This document shows, piece after piece, positions 42,777 through 53,398 of a stretch of DNA of 64,000 bases; position 1 is the stretch's first letter, and each line of letters starts with the position of its first letter. Under the pieces are notes generated by a model. The model searched no databases. It was given only the letters and a program-made list of their open reading frames with translations, and had not been told where the DNA came from. Location of the stretch: assembly GCA_018136815.1 (NCBI GenBank), contig CM030931.1, forward strand, positions 726,511-790,510. Direction: 5' to 3'. The stretch comes from Isochrysis galbana (Eukaryota; Haptophyta; Isochrysidales; Isochrysidaceae). A program made the position numbers and the translations under genes.

Positions 42777-42914
42777 TTGTTCACTCTCTTCCTCCTGTGT
42801 CTCCGAGTGGGCGGCGACCTCAGTCCCGACTTATCCTGTAAACAGGCGCGGGACTTACCTATTTTTCGGTGGGCGGAGCTCCGCTCCGCCCACCCCCTTC
42901 TCCGCGCTCTCTCT

Positions 42915-43335
42915 CCCCTCTCCTGCGGCACGCGCGATGGCGCGCCTGCGGCAGGCCTGCAGCTGCCCATTGGCGACCCTGGAGGCCCATGGAGGCCAGC
43001 TCAGGGGGCAGAGGAGGCTGGGGCTGGGCCCTGGCCTCCCCTGCCTCTCCCTCGCTGGCGCTCCTGAGCCTCAGGGGCCCCCACGCTGCACCTGTCTGCC
43101 TGTCGAACAGGGGGGGAGGAGGGGTTGGAGCAATGGGCTGGCCACGCCGGGCCAGGATGGGCGAATCAGGCGAGCCTGTCAGTGGGAGAGAGGGTCAGCA
43201 GGGCAGTGGCCTCCTGGCAAGCCATCAGGCGTGCCAGGAGGATGGGTGGTTCCTCCCCCATGGCAGGGGAGGAGTGGAGAGAGGGGGGGGCTCGTGCCCC
43301 CCCATGGGCGAGCTAAGTATAAACTTAGCTGAATG
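42915..43335 (-). repeat. Repeat family R2, copy b
   Basis: Inverse-orientation copy of 3948-4370. It ends GGGCGAGCTAAGTATAAACTTAG and includes the CCTCCTGGCAAGCCATCAGG block. About 20 bp further on is a lone R3-type terminal motif (TGTTTGACCACCCTA, 43355-43369). Confidence 0.75.
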
Positions 43336-43369
43336 CTAGCGAGTAATAAATCACTGTTTGACCACCCTA

Positions 43370-44232
43370 CTCCATGGCGACCAATCACAAGATTAGCGAG
43401 ACGACAACGGCATACGCATACAAAGTGCAACACGGAAACCGAAACCAGTGTGAAACGTGGAACACCAGCGTTCATGTTCATGGGAAAGCAGAAAGCAGCC
43501 AGCGAGCCGCAACAGCAACGTGCGATGACTCGTCTATCTTTGTCGCAGCATGATCATATTGCCGCTAATGCAGCAAACGTAGCAGCGCGCACCGCAAACA
43601 CACCAACACCAACACATAGAGGAAACGGGAACAACATAAAGGACACAAATAGTAGCCATTCGAATCACGATGTATCGCACAATGACTAGGCATTGCACAA
43701 ATAGACACGGTTCACAACTCAGACGGCAATGGGCCGCAGAGCCGTATCGGCTGCAGGAAGCCAGCGCTGGCGGGGCTGTCCAGCGGATAGAGGATTACAA
43801 AGAGGAGCAAGTGTCTTCATGCAGGAGGTGATGGTGGCTTTAGGCGCAATCTGCGCAAGAAGGACATGCAATAGGGTACTGTTCGTCACAAGGACGCTCA
43901 TCATGGCGATAGCCACTGATGGGAGAAGGCGGATGGCGACTACCATTTGCCCAGAATGAGGAAAGGCGTGGCATCGTGGGAGCCGCGTCAGGCTCCCACG
44001 ATTCTTGCCAATATGCACCCGTTGCACCGTCTCGCCGGGGCCGCCCGCATCGCAGCCCGGGAAGCCGCCATAGATTGGAAACGCCCGATGACACAAGGTA
44101 CACAAGTACCCAACGGCCGACGCGTCTCCACCTGTTGAGGAAAAGCGGAAGGTCTACGCCGCCCTCATAAGTCGATCCGGCGCGTGCTCGCCTCGTCCAG
44201 TCAGTGAGCGGCCCTGTCGCCCGCAAGGCGTT
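43370..44232. other. Intergenic; 3' flank of the glutaredoxin gene with a perfect hairpin
   Basis: No convincing exon is seen. A perfect 12-bp stem (ATCGTGGGAGCC at 43973-43984 with GGCTCCCACGAT at 43991-44002, six-base loop) lies 230 bp beyond the stop of the minus-strand glutaredoxin gene. It could be a 3' UTR or processing signal. Confidence 0.5.
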
Positions 44233-45579
44233 TTAGGCAGCATTGATGCCCCAATCGTATTCAGCGTACTCGACAGTGATTGGCCCGTCGCCCTCGAACA
44301 GTTCCTCGAGCGCGGTCGCTGTGGGGTGGTCGGGCGAGAGCATGTGCGAGATACGACGGAGGACGTCGCGCTCGTCTTCGCCAAAGTCGTCACCATACCA
44401 CATCAGCAGTTTGGAGAGCGTGACGCGCCGCTTGGGGACATCCACCGCGACCTCGGTCTCCAAGAAGGCCGAGGCTGCAAGTGCGAGCCCCGCTTCGAGA
44501 TTGTCCGCGTCGTAAATCTTGATTGGTGGACAGGACTTGGCGCCACAGTTGAGGGCGAAGTGCACGCGCGGGTCAAATTCGTCGCGCGGGATCGCGAGCG
44601 GCCGGCGCGGGTCGTCGTCAGGAAACGAGCGTTTGTCGGTAGGCGGAGAGCCACGCAAGATGGCGTGCTCAATGTCATCGAGGGACAGCCGCCAGCCGCC
44701 GACATCGTACGCGACACCTGTTTCGCCGCCGTAAAAGCGCGCGCGTCCATCAGCGTCGACGGGCGGGCCGACCACCGCGAGGCCGTGAATCACTAGCGCA
44801 TTGTACACGTTGATCCAGAAAGCCAGCCGCGGACCCGTCTCAGTGGGCAGCGAGGCCTCCGAGATGGACCGCAGCTGCGCGGCGGACGAGAGGTAGTCGC
44901 GGAAGGCGGGGCTGCGCGTGAGGCGCGAATAGTCGACACGCGTGCCATCGGGCGCTACGAACTCGTCATACAGCGTGAGGATCTGCCGCTGCAGTGACGC
45001 GGAGAGCTGGGCCGCTGTGGGGACGGGTGCAGCTGGCCCCTGCTCGGGGAAGAGCGGCCCGGGCAAGTCGAAGCCGTTGCTGACGAGCGGGAGCGGCTGG
45101 TGATTGAGGATACCAGTGCGCGGCATCATGTTTTTCACATCTCCGAGTGATTCCTCCTCCTCTGCCACCTCGCCCATGAGCTGCGGCGCCCGCTTGAGCG
45201 GCTCGATGCCGAGCGGCGCGAGCATCTTCTTGAGCTCTCCCGATTGCTCTGCGGCGATGAGCTCGTCGCAGCCCCCGAGGTGGACCCCACCGATGAATAT
45301 TTGTGGGACAGAAGTGCACCCACCCGCCCGCTCCGCCATCTCGCTGCGCAGCGCCTCTGAGCTCCCCACGTCCACCTCAGTGAAGGGGACGGCCAGCTGT
45401 GCAAGCCGTGCCTTTGCGCGAGAGCAGAATCCGCAGCCGAGCGCCGAGAAGAGCTCGACAGCAGGTTGGGCGGGAGAGGCACTCAAGCGCACCTGAGGCG
45501 ACGGGCAGTCCACCAGCAAGGAGGAGTAGCTCGAGAGCAAGAGGCCCGCTCCCGCAGAAGCGAGCCAGAGCGCCACCAT
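44233..45579 (-). CDS. Glutaredoxin-DUF547 fusion protein
   Basis: A 448-residue intronless frame. Residues about 1-38 are hydrophobic then Ser/Pro-rich and look like a signal or transit peptide. A glutaredoxin domain follows (about 40-125) with active site C49-GF-C52, CTSVPQIFIGG containing the cis-Pro glutathione site, and LGGCDELIA. The linker (about 130-205) is acidic then Pro-rich. The C-terminal domain is DUF547: TPL-type start QRQILTLYDEFVAPDGTRVDY, then AFWINVYNALVIHGL, LSLDDIEHAILRG, DPRVHFALNCGAKSCPPI and VTLSKLLMWYGDDF. Glutaredoxin-DUF547 pairs occur in plants and algae; the function of DUF547 is unknown. The start at 45579 was chosen over 45642 because the extra residues come from a CT-rich tract. 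Confidence 0.85.
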   Translation of the reverse strand: MVALWLASAGAGLLLSSYSSLLVDCPSPQVRLSASPAQPAVELFSALGCGFCSRAKARLAQLAVPFTEVDVGSSEALRSEMAERAGGCTSVPQIFIGGVHLGGCDELIAAEQSGELKKMLAPLGIEPLKRAPQLMGEVAEEEESLGDVKNMMPRTGILNHQPLPLVSNGFDLPGPLFPEQGPAAPVPTAAQLSASLQRQILTLYDEFVAPDGTRVDYSRLTRSPAFRDYLSSAAQLRSISEASLPTETGPRLAFWINVYNALVIHGLAVVGPPVDADGRARFYGGETGVAYDVGGWRLSLDDIEHAILRGSPPTDKRSFPDDDPRRPLAIPRDEFDPRVHFALNCGAKSCPPIKIYDADNLEAGLALAASAFLETEVAVDVPKRRVTLSKLLMWYGDDFGEDERDVLRRISHMLSPDHPTATALEELFEGDGPITVEYAEYDWGINAA

Positions 45580-46145
45580 CGCCCGCCCCTCCGCTCCCTC
45601 ACTCAATCCACTCTCTCTCCCTCTCTCTCTCTTCTCCTCCACTCTCGAGCGCTCCCATCTCGCTCATCTTCCGCTTCCACACCTTCTTCTCTCTAATATA
45701 ACCCCCCCCCCCCCGAACTCTCTCCGTTTCCGCTGGTGGCTGCTCCTTTTGCAAGGGATCCCTGCTCTCCTGTTGTCTGTCTCTCGGATTCCTCCCTCGC
45801 TCTCACACCCTACCCGCAACTCAGCTCGTAAACTCATCTTAAACAGCTCTTCATATTGGGTTTCTTCCGGGGCCTCCCGTGCGCTCGGGTAGTCTTGTAC
45901 TACAATCTCCTCTCCCTCTCTCTCGCGTTCTTTCCCTCGCCCCTGATGAAACAGTGGGACTTCTCACTTCTCCAGATTAAATCCATTCTTTTACTGGCTA
46001 ATGATGCCATTGCGCCGCCTCGCGGGAGTTCCTTGTAGAGTAGGTTTACTGCCTACTACCATCTACCCTAGTTGGGCTGTAAGCTGTAAGTAGAGCTACT
46101 GATATTTGTACTGATGCATTAGCATTAGCTCCCCAGGAGCTGATC
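45580..46145. other. Upstream flank of the glutaredoxin gene, no gene
   Basis: CT-rich, with a C-run at 45703-45713. No exon is seen. Confidence 0.45.
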
Positions 46146-46327
46146 CTACATGTGAAACACAGCCAAACTTAGAAATAAAACAGCAAAAACAGTATGTTTT
46201 TTGCCGTCGAAAAAAAACAGTGTAAAAAACAGATGTGCGGGGTAGGGGGGCCGCCCGAAATAAAACAGCGAAAAACATATGTTTTGGGCCTCCGAAAAAA
46301 AACACTGTTCCTGTGTTTCACATGTAG
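46146..46327. repeat. MITE, family R6, copy b
   Basis: A 182-bp unit with perfect 17-bp inverted termini (CTACATGTGAAACACAG at 46146-46162, complement at 46311-46327). Inside, two direct half-repeats share AATAAAACAGC, TATGTTTT and GAAAAAAAACA (about 46171-46218 and 46257-46306). It has no coding capacity. It is related to 23207-23404. Confidence 0.82.
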
Positions 46328-46463
46328 GGAGCTGATATACTGATGTTAGTGCCCAGGCTGCCAGTTCAAAAATCATATTGAAAACAAAACTCCGGAGCGG
46401 GAACTAGCCACGAGCCCCCGCGAACAAGCGCAGAGGCGCGCCCGCCCGCCCCCTCCCCCCCCA

Positions 46464-46654
46464 AGATGGGAAATACGTATTTGTATTTACCGTATTTGGC
46501 CAGAGACCAAATACATATATACATATGTATTTGGCTGTATTTGAAGCGTGTCCTGGGTTGTAGGCCTCGAATGTATTTGAAATGTATTTGGCCGGAGGCC
46601 AAATACATATGTATTTGGCTGTATTTGCAGGCCCCTGCACCGTATTTCCAATCT
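46464..46654. repeat. MITE, family R7, copy a
   Basis: Inverted termini AGATGGGAAATACG (46464-46477) and the complement of AGATTGGAAATACG (46641-46654). The interior is built from many GTATTTGG/CCAAATAC pieces in both orientations, so the whole unit can fold into a hairpin. Confidence 0.75.
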
Positions 46655-47022
46655 AGGCTCCCCCCCCATCTCTCCTGCTAGCTACCCACCACCCACCACC
46701 TTGGCCTCTTGGCCTCTTCACATGCACCCGCCTACTCCTGCTCTCTGTTTGTTTGCGCTGCCCTCCCCTTTCCCCTTTGCGCGCGCGCCACGCGCTGTAC
46801 GCTGAACACCCCCTAGCGTAAGTAAAAGTATGATATTAGCGATACTATAGAAGTTGTAATAGGGGTGTAAGCTGCTATTAGTACTGATGTTGATGTAAGT
46901 TCGTAAGTTCTGATGTAAGTGTAAGCTCAAAAGCACCGTAAGCTTACGGACTGACAGCCCAACTACCAACTAGGCCATCTATCTACCTACCTACCTACCA
47001 ACCTACCAACCACTCTAGCCCT

Positions 47023-47797
47023 AGATGGGAGATACAGGATACTGTATCTGGGGGAGGGGCCAGATACAGCTGTATCTACTGTATCTGGGGGAGCCCCAGA
47101 CCAGGATACACACCACTTCTAGGCTTAAAATGACAATTTTACCATTATAACCGTGCTTCTACTGTTAAAATAGGCGTTTTGCGCGTTAAAATAGGCGTTT
47201 TGCGCGTAGTATCAATTCACCTCGAGCTGACAACTGATACTGATGTCACTCATCAGTTGTCAGCAGCTTGGAGCGGGGAGAAAACAAAACAGTCCCCTTC
47301 ACTTTCTACAGCCAAAAAGAAAAAATGCAGAAAATGAAAATGAATGCACTGGGGGTTTGAACTCGTGTCCAGCATCACTCAATGCAAAGTAGACGTCACC
47401 TGAGCCGCTAGGGTCCAATTATCGTAGGAGCGGCGATTTGTCGTATTTAGATTTGCAGCAAAGACACAGGTGACTGATATCAGCTGATATGCTGATATTC
47501 TGCTGTTTGAGGTGATGTCAGCTGATGGACCTCATCAGCTGACATCAGCTACTGATGTCAGATGTCAGTGTTAGCTCGAAGTTGGTGTCAGCTGACGAAC
47601 GGATTCACCATCACTGGGCTGCGCGGCCTCTCCTGTGCGCGCGCCGCGCCTCCTACGCGCGCCGCGTACCCCCCCCCCCGGTATTTGGACTGTATTTGTA
47701 TCTAACACTGTATCTGGCCGTATCTGGGAGTTGACCCAGATACAGCCGTATCTACATCTACCGTATCTGGGGGGCCGATGGCCCGTATCTCCCATGT
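47023..47797. repeat. MITE-like element, family R7, copy b
   Basis: Inverted termini AGATGGGAGATAC (47023-47035) and the complement of ACATGGGAGATAC (47785-47797), about 775 bp apart. Next to each terminus are GTATCTGG/CCAGATAC runs that mirror the GTATTTGG pieces of copy a with a T-to-C change. The centre carries CAGCTGA(T)-rich direct and inverted repeats (47470-47590). Confidence 0.65.
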
Positions 47798-48665
47798 AGG
47801 ACTCTAGCTACTAGCTAGTGCCGCTAGGAGTGCCTCGCTGCCCCACCGACCCTCGTCCTCGTCCGTCCTACCTCACCCGCGAGAGAAGGCCCTCCTCCCT
47901 CCTCGCCCTGCTCCTCTCTCTCCCCCAGCTCTCTCCTTCTGTGGCTTTGAAATTCTAAATGCAAGTAAACGGCCCCATTTATAATGTCAAACGAACCAGT
48001 ATGAATTGACCGTGGACATCTGATGGCTCAACCGAGTCTGTCTCATATTCTCATATTCGACGGAACGCGACCTCACTAGGGGTCTGCATGCGCAATGCAG
48101 CATTGCATGCACGGCAACTTGGCGCCTAGCCACCGCGGCCAGGACTGAATCAGTAGTCGCTGGAGGTGAGGGACACCTCACTCCTCACTCCTCTGTCCCT
48201 CATTCCAAACATGAAGGAGCCACAACAGTGCTACCGGACCCACGAACAAGACCACAGACTCTCGGGCAGATGAAGAAAGTACTCAATCCACGGATTCACA
48301 CCGTCTCTCCCTCCGCCATTGGCTGCCTCACTCATAGGGAGCAGGGACGGAGCCTCCGCCACAGAGAGCGAGAGGCTAGCTAGAACGTTTCCTCTCTAAG
48401 CGGAGCAGAGGGAGGGACGAGGAGGCCAACTCTTCTCTTCTCCTCTCCCTTTTCCTTTCTCTCCCGTCTCCCCCGCGGGACCCCTCCCGTTCCTCCGCCG
48501 TTCCTCCTCCTGTCACCTCGATTTCCAGCTTTGCCCCCCCCCCCCCCCCCCTTCCCCCTTTCCCCCCTTCCCCCGCCCGGCTGCTCTTCTCTTCCCGCCC
48601 CTGCTCCACCCCATCCATCCCCCCCACCCCCCACCCCCTTCCCTCCGGGGTCGCCCGCCGCCACT
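47798..48665. other. Upstream region of the helical-protein gene
   Basis: No gene is seen. CT-rich from 48410, with a C-run at 48535-48550. The frame open from 48531 to the ATG at 48666 is poly-Pro and most likely 5' UTR. Confidence 0.45.
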
Positions 48666-50672
48666 ATGCCACTCTTCTCCGTCTTACGCTCGCCTACGGC
48701 CGAGGTGGTGGTGAAGCCCCCGTTCAAGATCGAGATCCCGGTCGATGCGCATCTCCTCCCCGACTGCCCTACACCCGAGGAGCTTGCCGCCGAGAAGCGC
48801 TCCAACCTCTCCACGCCGCGTGTGCCAAAGTCTCCGGCAGAGCTCCGCAAGGCTGAGGAGCGGGGCGCCAGGCTGCGTGCAGCATACGTGGAGGCGGTTC
48901 AGGCTCGTGCGGCGCGAGAGAACCAGCGCGCCGCCGAGGTCAAGGCCCGCCGCCTCCGCGCCGAGGAGAATGCGCGCAGACGCATCGAGGAGCGCCTCCA
49001 CGCTTCTGCCAAGCGCGATACCATTCTCGACGAGGAGAAGAAGCAGGCCAAGATGAGCAAAGCGCGCGCCAAGGTGGCCCGCGCAGAAGAGGCCCGTGCG
49101 GCGCGCCAGGCGATGGCCCGTGCGCGCGACGAGAAGCTCGCCTCGGCGTCCGACCGGGTGGAAGAGTCGTCCCGCCGTGCTGCCTACCTCATCCAGGAGA
49201 CTTCCGCCAGGAACGCCAACCTCGTGAAGCGCGCCCTCGAGGTGGTCGCCGCCAACCATCGCGCACAGGCGGAGAGCGCCGCGGTCGCATCCTCGCGACT
49301 CGCCGCCAGGATCGACGCGGCCGCCGAGAGGCGCAACGACGCGCTCGACGCAGCGCTCCCGCGGACGGCGATGAGCCGGATGGAGCTCGCCAAGGCCGAG
49401 CTCGCGCGCCTGGCCATCGAACGGATGGAGAAGAAGATGCTGCTCGATCTCTCGCTCGCAGCAGCTAACATCCGCCGCGACCAGAAATTGGAGCACATCG
49501 TCGAGAAGGCACGTGCCAATCTCTCCCGAGTTGAGTCGGCGAGCGAGGTGCGCGCGGAAGCGGCCGCAATGGTTGACGCAACACGCCGCTGCCTCTTTGC
49601 TAAGCTCAATGCCGCGAGCGTGAACGCCAACGTTAAGATAGCCGAGCGCTCGCGTAAAGCCGCCAAGGAGATGCCCGCGCTCTCGTTCGAGATCCCCTTG
49701 CGGCACATCGAGCTCGGCATGCCCGTCAAGCCGCTGCGCAAGTCCCTTGTGCGCCGTCTGCATTTCAAGCGGTCCATGCCGTGGAAGCCCGTCAACGATG
49801 ACCAGTTAGCTTCACGACAGGCGTTCGCCACCGCCAAGCGCGTCGCATTCGCACACATGGACATCGCCGCCACCATGGCAGCGCGTAACCGCCGACTCCT
49901 ACGTGCGGCGAGCCTTCGCGAGTGCATCCACAACCGTGCCGAGGCAGGTGCTGCACGTGCCGCCAGCTTCATCAGCCGCCGCGTGCACGCCGCGAGCGCG
50001 ATGAACAGCCGCGTTCGCGCGGCCGCCGTGCGTCGCGCCTCGGCCGCCGCCTCGGCTAAGAAGGCACATCAGCAGAAGGCGCTGCGTGAGGTGGTCGCGG
50101 CGGGCCAGCGCGCCGCCAGGCTACTCTTGGTGTCAAGCAACGACGTCGAGGCGGGACGAACGAACATTGTACACGTGCGGCGCGGGATGCTCGACGCAAT
50201 GCGCGAGGCCCGCGCGCAGACTCTTCACCTGCGCTCGCTAGTCGCGGCCTCGAAGCGCAGCCATGCGCTCATGCAGCGTTCGGCTCGGGCGCAGATGTCG
50301 GCCCTGCCGTACGGCACCCCGGCCAAGATCACCCATGCCGGAACCATCGAGCTACAACCCAAGGCCCGCCGCGCCAAGCCCTTGTGCGCTCGCGGCCTCG
50401 ATGCGGCACCACCCGAATCCATCTTCATGCCTCGCTCGCAGCCCGAATCGCCCCGCCCCCCTGTCTCGATCAAGTGCGCGTTTCCCAACGACTCCGCGTT
50501 CCGCAAGGTAGAAGCAGCTGTACGCGACATCTCTGTCATCTCGGACGCCGAACTCAAGCAGATGCATGCTCATGCAGTTGCCGCCATTGACGACAGCACT
50601 CAGGATGAGGCACGAGGCAGCGGTGCAGAGCGCGACTCGCTCGCCTCTCTTGAGGCCTGGCAAGTCATTTAG
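48666..50672 (+). CDS. Ala/Arg-rich helical (coiled-coil) protein, family unknown
   Basis: A 668-residue intronless frame from the ATG at 48666. After a short N-terminal region (about 1-45) nearly all of it is long Ala/Arg/Glu/Lys helix with few Gly or Pro, from about residue 55 to 510. Many short Arg-Arg-Ala and Ala-Ala repeats suggest one very long rod or coiled coil. A break near residue 340-380 (LSFEIPLRHIELGMPVKP) separates two rods. The last 120 residues are Pro-containing and probably flexible. The charge pattern is of the kind seen in basal-body, flagellar-root and stathmin-like microtubule proteins, but I recognise no family, and composition alone could explain the likeness. Confidence 0.6.
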   Translation: MPLFSVLRSPTAEVVVKPPFKIEIPVDAHLLPDCPTPEELAAEKRSNLSTPRVPKSPAELRKAEERGARLRAAYVEAVQARAARENQRAAEVKARRLRAEENARRRIEERLHASAKRDTILDEEKKQAKMSKARAKVARAEEARAARQAMARARDEKLASASDRVEESSRRAAYLIQETSARNANLVKRALEVVAANHRAQAESAAVASSRLAARIDAAAERRNDALDAALPRTAMSRMELAKAELARLAIERMEKKMLLDLSLAAANIRRDQKLEHIVEKARANLSRVESASEVRAEAAAMVDATRRCLFAKLNAASVNANVKIAERSRKAAKEMPALSFEIPLRHIELGMPVKPLRKSLVRRLHFKRSMPWKPVNDDQLASRQAFATAKRVAFAHMDIAATMAARNRRLLRAASLRECIHNRAEAGAARAASFISRRVHAASAMNSRVRAAAVRRASAAASAKKAHQQKALREVVAAGQRAARLLLVSSNDVEAGRTNIVHVRRGMLDAMREARAQTLHLRSLVAASKRSHALMQRSARAQMSALPYGTPAKITHAGTIELQPKARRAKPLCARGLDAAPPESIFMPRSQPESPRPPVSIKCAFPNDSAFRKVEAAVRDISVISDAELKQMHAHAVAAIDDSTQDEARGSGAERDSLASLEAWQVI

Positions 50673-51295
50673 AGGCCGCGACCAATTGGCGCAGAGCTTT
50701 CGAGGTGTGCGGCAGCATGAGATCCGGCAAGAATGCTCGCCTTGATCACTCCTTGCTAGGGCTCTTGTTGAGTTGCTAGCATACGCATGGGCGTGGAGCA
50801 TGGTTGCTGCAGTGATGCCACGTTTAATTGAAGGCGGGTACCTGTCACCCCCTCCGCCATGTTGCTTTGATGGTTATGTGGCGTTCATTGGAAATCGACC
50901 ACATGTATCTGTCCTCATCCAGAGATACCTTTGATGTCGTGACTTGTAGCTCGTTGCATCATTTCTGCCATCATGGGAATATCGTTCTTACTAACTTCCT
51001 GGAGCAGATTCACGATCAGCGTTGGAAAGCTCATCTGTTCGTGCGAGGCAGCCTCCCTTAGGGCAACGGGAGCATTCGGGTGCTTGCATTTTCCTCATAG
51101 CTCGTATCGACATTGTTGTGGGAGTGGCTGTGGGTGCGAGTGGGCCTGGGACTGGGGATGAATGAGGATGTTGAGATAATGAGGGGAGGGCTTCATGGAC
51201 ACCAGGGGTCGCGGGGAGGGCGGACACAGGTGGCACGCGCCATGAATTGGGTGGACACGGAGTACATACTCCTACAACATGCATCTCCAACAACT
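50673..51295. other. Intergenic, no gene seen
   Basis: 3' flank of the helical-protein gene, with mixed composition. Nothing is recognised. Confidence 0.45.
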
Positions 51296-51412
51296 AAGTT
51301 TATGCTTTATACTTGGTTCGACCATGGGGGGGCACACGAGCCCCTCCCCCTCTCTCCACTCCTCCCCTGCGGTGGGGGAGGAACCACCCACCCTCCTGGC
51401 ACGCCTTATGTA
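51296..51412 (+). repeat. Repeat family R2, copy c (partial)
   Basis: The left end of R2 (TTTATACTTGGTTCGACCATGG and the C-run with CTCTCTCCACTCCTCCCCTGC). It stops after CCTCCTGGCACGCC, where an R1-like start follows directly. Confidence 0.7.
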
Positions 51413-51720
51413 TAAACATCTGAAGGTTCAGGCTACCTCCGCTAGCTATAAAGGGCCACGCACTCACGGTACTTACTCACGACATCGCCTATACCTATAC
51501 CCCAGTATACTCACTCCCTTACACTACACACTACCCCCTTCATTAATCTTCAGATTTTTTTTTACACAACTCCCTTCATTCCTTTTTGTGTTTGGTATCG
51601 GGGGGGGGGGGGGCGTGCCTATACCCCAGTATACTCACTCCCTTACACTACCCCCTTCATTCCTTTGTGTTTGGGCTATCGGGGGGGGGGGGGGGCACTA
51701 CGACGGGCCAAGTGCAAGGG
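51413..51720 (+). repeat. Repeat family R1, divergent copy e
   Basis: The start (TCTGAAGGTTCAGGCTA) and the CGACATCGCC segment match R1. The rest has an internal duplication: the block CTATACCCCAGTATACTCAC with the C-run and G-run after it occurs twice (about 51490-51610 and 51620-51690). The two G-runs at 51600 and 51679 may have prompted slippage. Confidence 0.55.
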
Positions 51721-52329
51721 GTGGGCTGGGGCAGACCTACTGCTGGGTGTTCCTGTGGCAGAACAAACGCAAACGCCTGTTGTGTGTGACACTTCGTGCC
51801 CCTGGGAGGTCTCGGCCCCCGCTTCTCGCGTCTTTTCCAACCTACGCCGCGTTTTCGCGGCATTCATCTGTCGCGCGGGGTGTCGCCCCGCGCATGTATC
51901 GCAGACAAGCGTGAGAATTGGGACCCGAAGGAGAGGTGGGGAGCGGCGGCGCGCTCCATGGCAACCAACTATAATGTTGCGGGTAAAGGGGGTTGCTCCT
52001 TCCCGTTTGTACGTTTCCCCCGCCGTCTAGGTTTTCCCCGCGTGACTCCCCCCCTTGTTGTCACGCTCCGACGCCCCCTCCCCGCATCGCTATTTAGGTT
52101 CGTCTTCCCAGGAGAACCTCTCGTCAACAAAGAAGAACGGCCCTTACCAGCTCGCGCCGTGAGCAGTCCTCGAGAAATAAATGACTGCGACTCGAGTAAC
52201 CTGCGCCACCCTCAGGGTACTCTCCTCGGCCTTGAGTCACTCCCTTCTCTCTCCCTCCTATCGCCAGCCGTCCCCTACCCGTTTGCTAACTAAGGCGTGG
52301 AACTAGTTACTGAGGTATCTATCTAGGTA

Positions 52330-52440
52330 TCTAGCCATCTAGGCCGGAATTTCACTATCTACATCTACCTAGATGGTGCTGAGGGACTATCTACATGTAC
52401 CTAGATGGTAATCGGCTGGGAGCTAGATAACATGTAGATA
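52330..52440. repeat. TAGATGG tandem array 1
   Basis: Two copies of a unit about 32 bp long containing ACTATCTACAT, TACCTAGATGG (about 52356-52420), flanked by TATCTAGGTATCTAG. Related to array 2. Confidence 0.75.
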
Positions 52441-52723
52441 GTTACCGTTACCGTTACCGTGCGCGCGTCTACGTCTACAGTCTACTGTGCGCATGCATGT
52501 ACATACAACACAGTGCACACAGAGACATTGAACATTGACAGAATAAGACACACAGAATGATGCGGATTGATCGCGCGCGCGCGCTTAGTCAAAATAAGCC
52601 GCTGCAATCAGAGCATGCTCCAGCGTCTCATCGGCTTGAGACGCCGCGGGCCGCGCGCGGACTTCTCGGGCGGACGGGCGGGCGCCCGGATTCTTATAAC
52701 TTTAAGTTTAGGCCCGAAGGGTA

Positions 52724-52858
52724 GATACCTAGATATCTCAGATATCTAGGTATCTAGGACGGAATATGCAGTATCTTCATCGACCTAGATGGCAGTTGGA
52801 CACTATCTACATCTACCTAGATGGCAGTTGGGCACTATCTACTTGTACCTAGATGGGG
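52724..52858. repeat. Perfect palindrome and TAGATGG tandem array 2
   Basis: At 52724-52754 two 15-bp arms (GATACCTAGATATCT and its complement) flank a single base. It is followed by about 2.6 copies of a 32-bp unit containing CCTAGATGGCAGTTGG and CACTATCTAC. The same words build array 1, so the two arrays come from one family. Confidence 0.85.
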
Positions 52859-53398
52859 CTCTTCGGGGGGTATTCCACGCCTTATTGCTAACGCAAACGG
52901 GACCTGTTTCTCACCGCACTCCATCGGGGGGGGTGCAAATCCTCCCCTCTCCTTCTCTCCATTCTCCTTCTCGATCCCCGCCTTAGGCTATAGTTGTCTC
53001 TGGCCTTGCTTCACGCTCAGCAGCCCTTAGGCGACAAGGCGACTGCCGAGCCTCCGGCCCACCGCCATCCCTACATCCCTACGGACGGCACCACTGCTGA
53101 TCGTCTTCTCTAGTCTCTAGGAGATAGGGCGTTTCTCAGCTAGGCTGAGTGCACAGCGCACATTCTCTCTCTAGACACACACTCTAAGTGTAGAGAAGAC
53201 TAGGCGACAGACCTTCCCAGCGAGACAGGGCGTTCATGTGTCGTTAAGTATTGGGTCCACGGCCGCATGTACGATAAGAATCTTCCAACACCAAACAAAA
53301 GAAAATTCTGACGCGCGCCACGAGAAGCGGCAGCCCATGTAAAATAACCAGCTTACAAGATACGGTCATCGGCAGGCGCAAGGAGCGTCCGGCGAGCG

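Larger units (their letters stand above)
51721..53398. other. Repeat-rich intergenic region
   Basis: No gene is seen. It contains the TAGATGG tandem arrays (listed separately), CCGTTA hexamer copies at 52441-52458, a GCGC run at 52571-52583 and a possible degenerate R1-like stretch. CTAGGCGACA-type direct repeats occur near 53110-53215. Confidence 0.45.

Noticed and set aside
48684..49763. 359-codon minus frame opposite the helical protein
   Set aside because: Antisense of an Ala/Arg-rich frame, rich in Leu/Gly/Arg and without domain.
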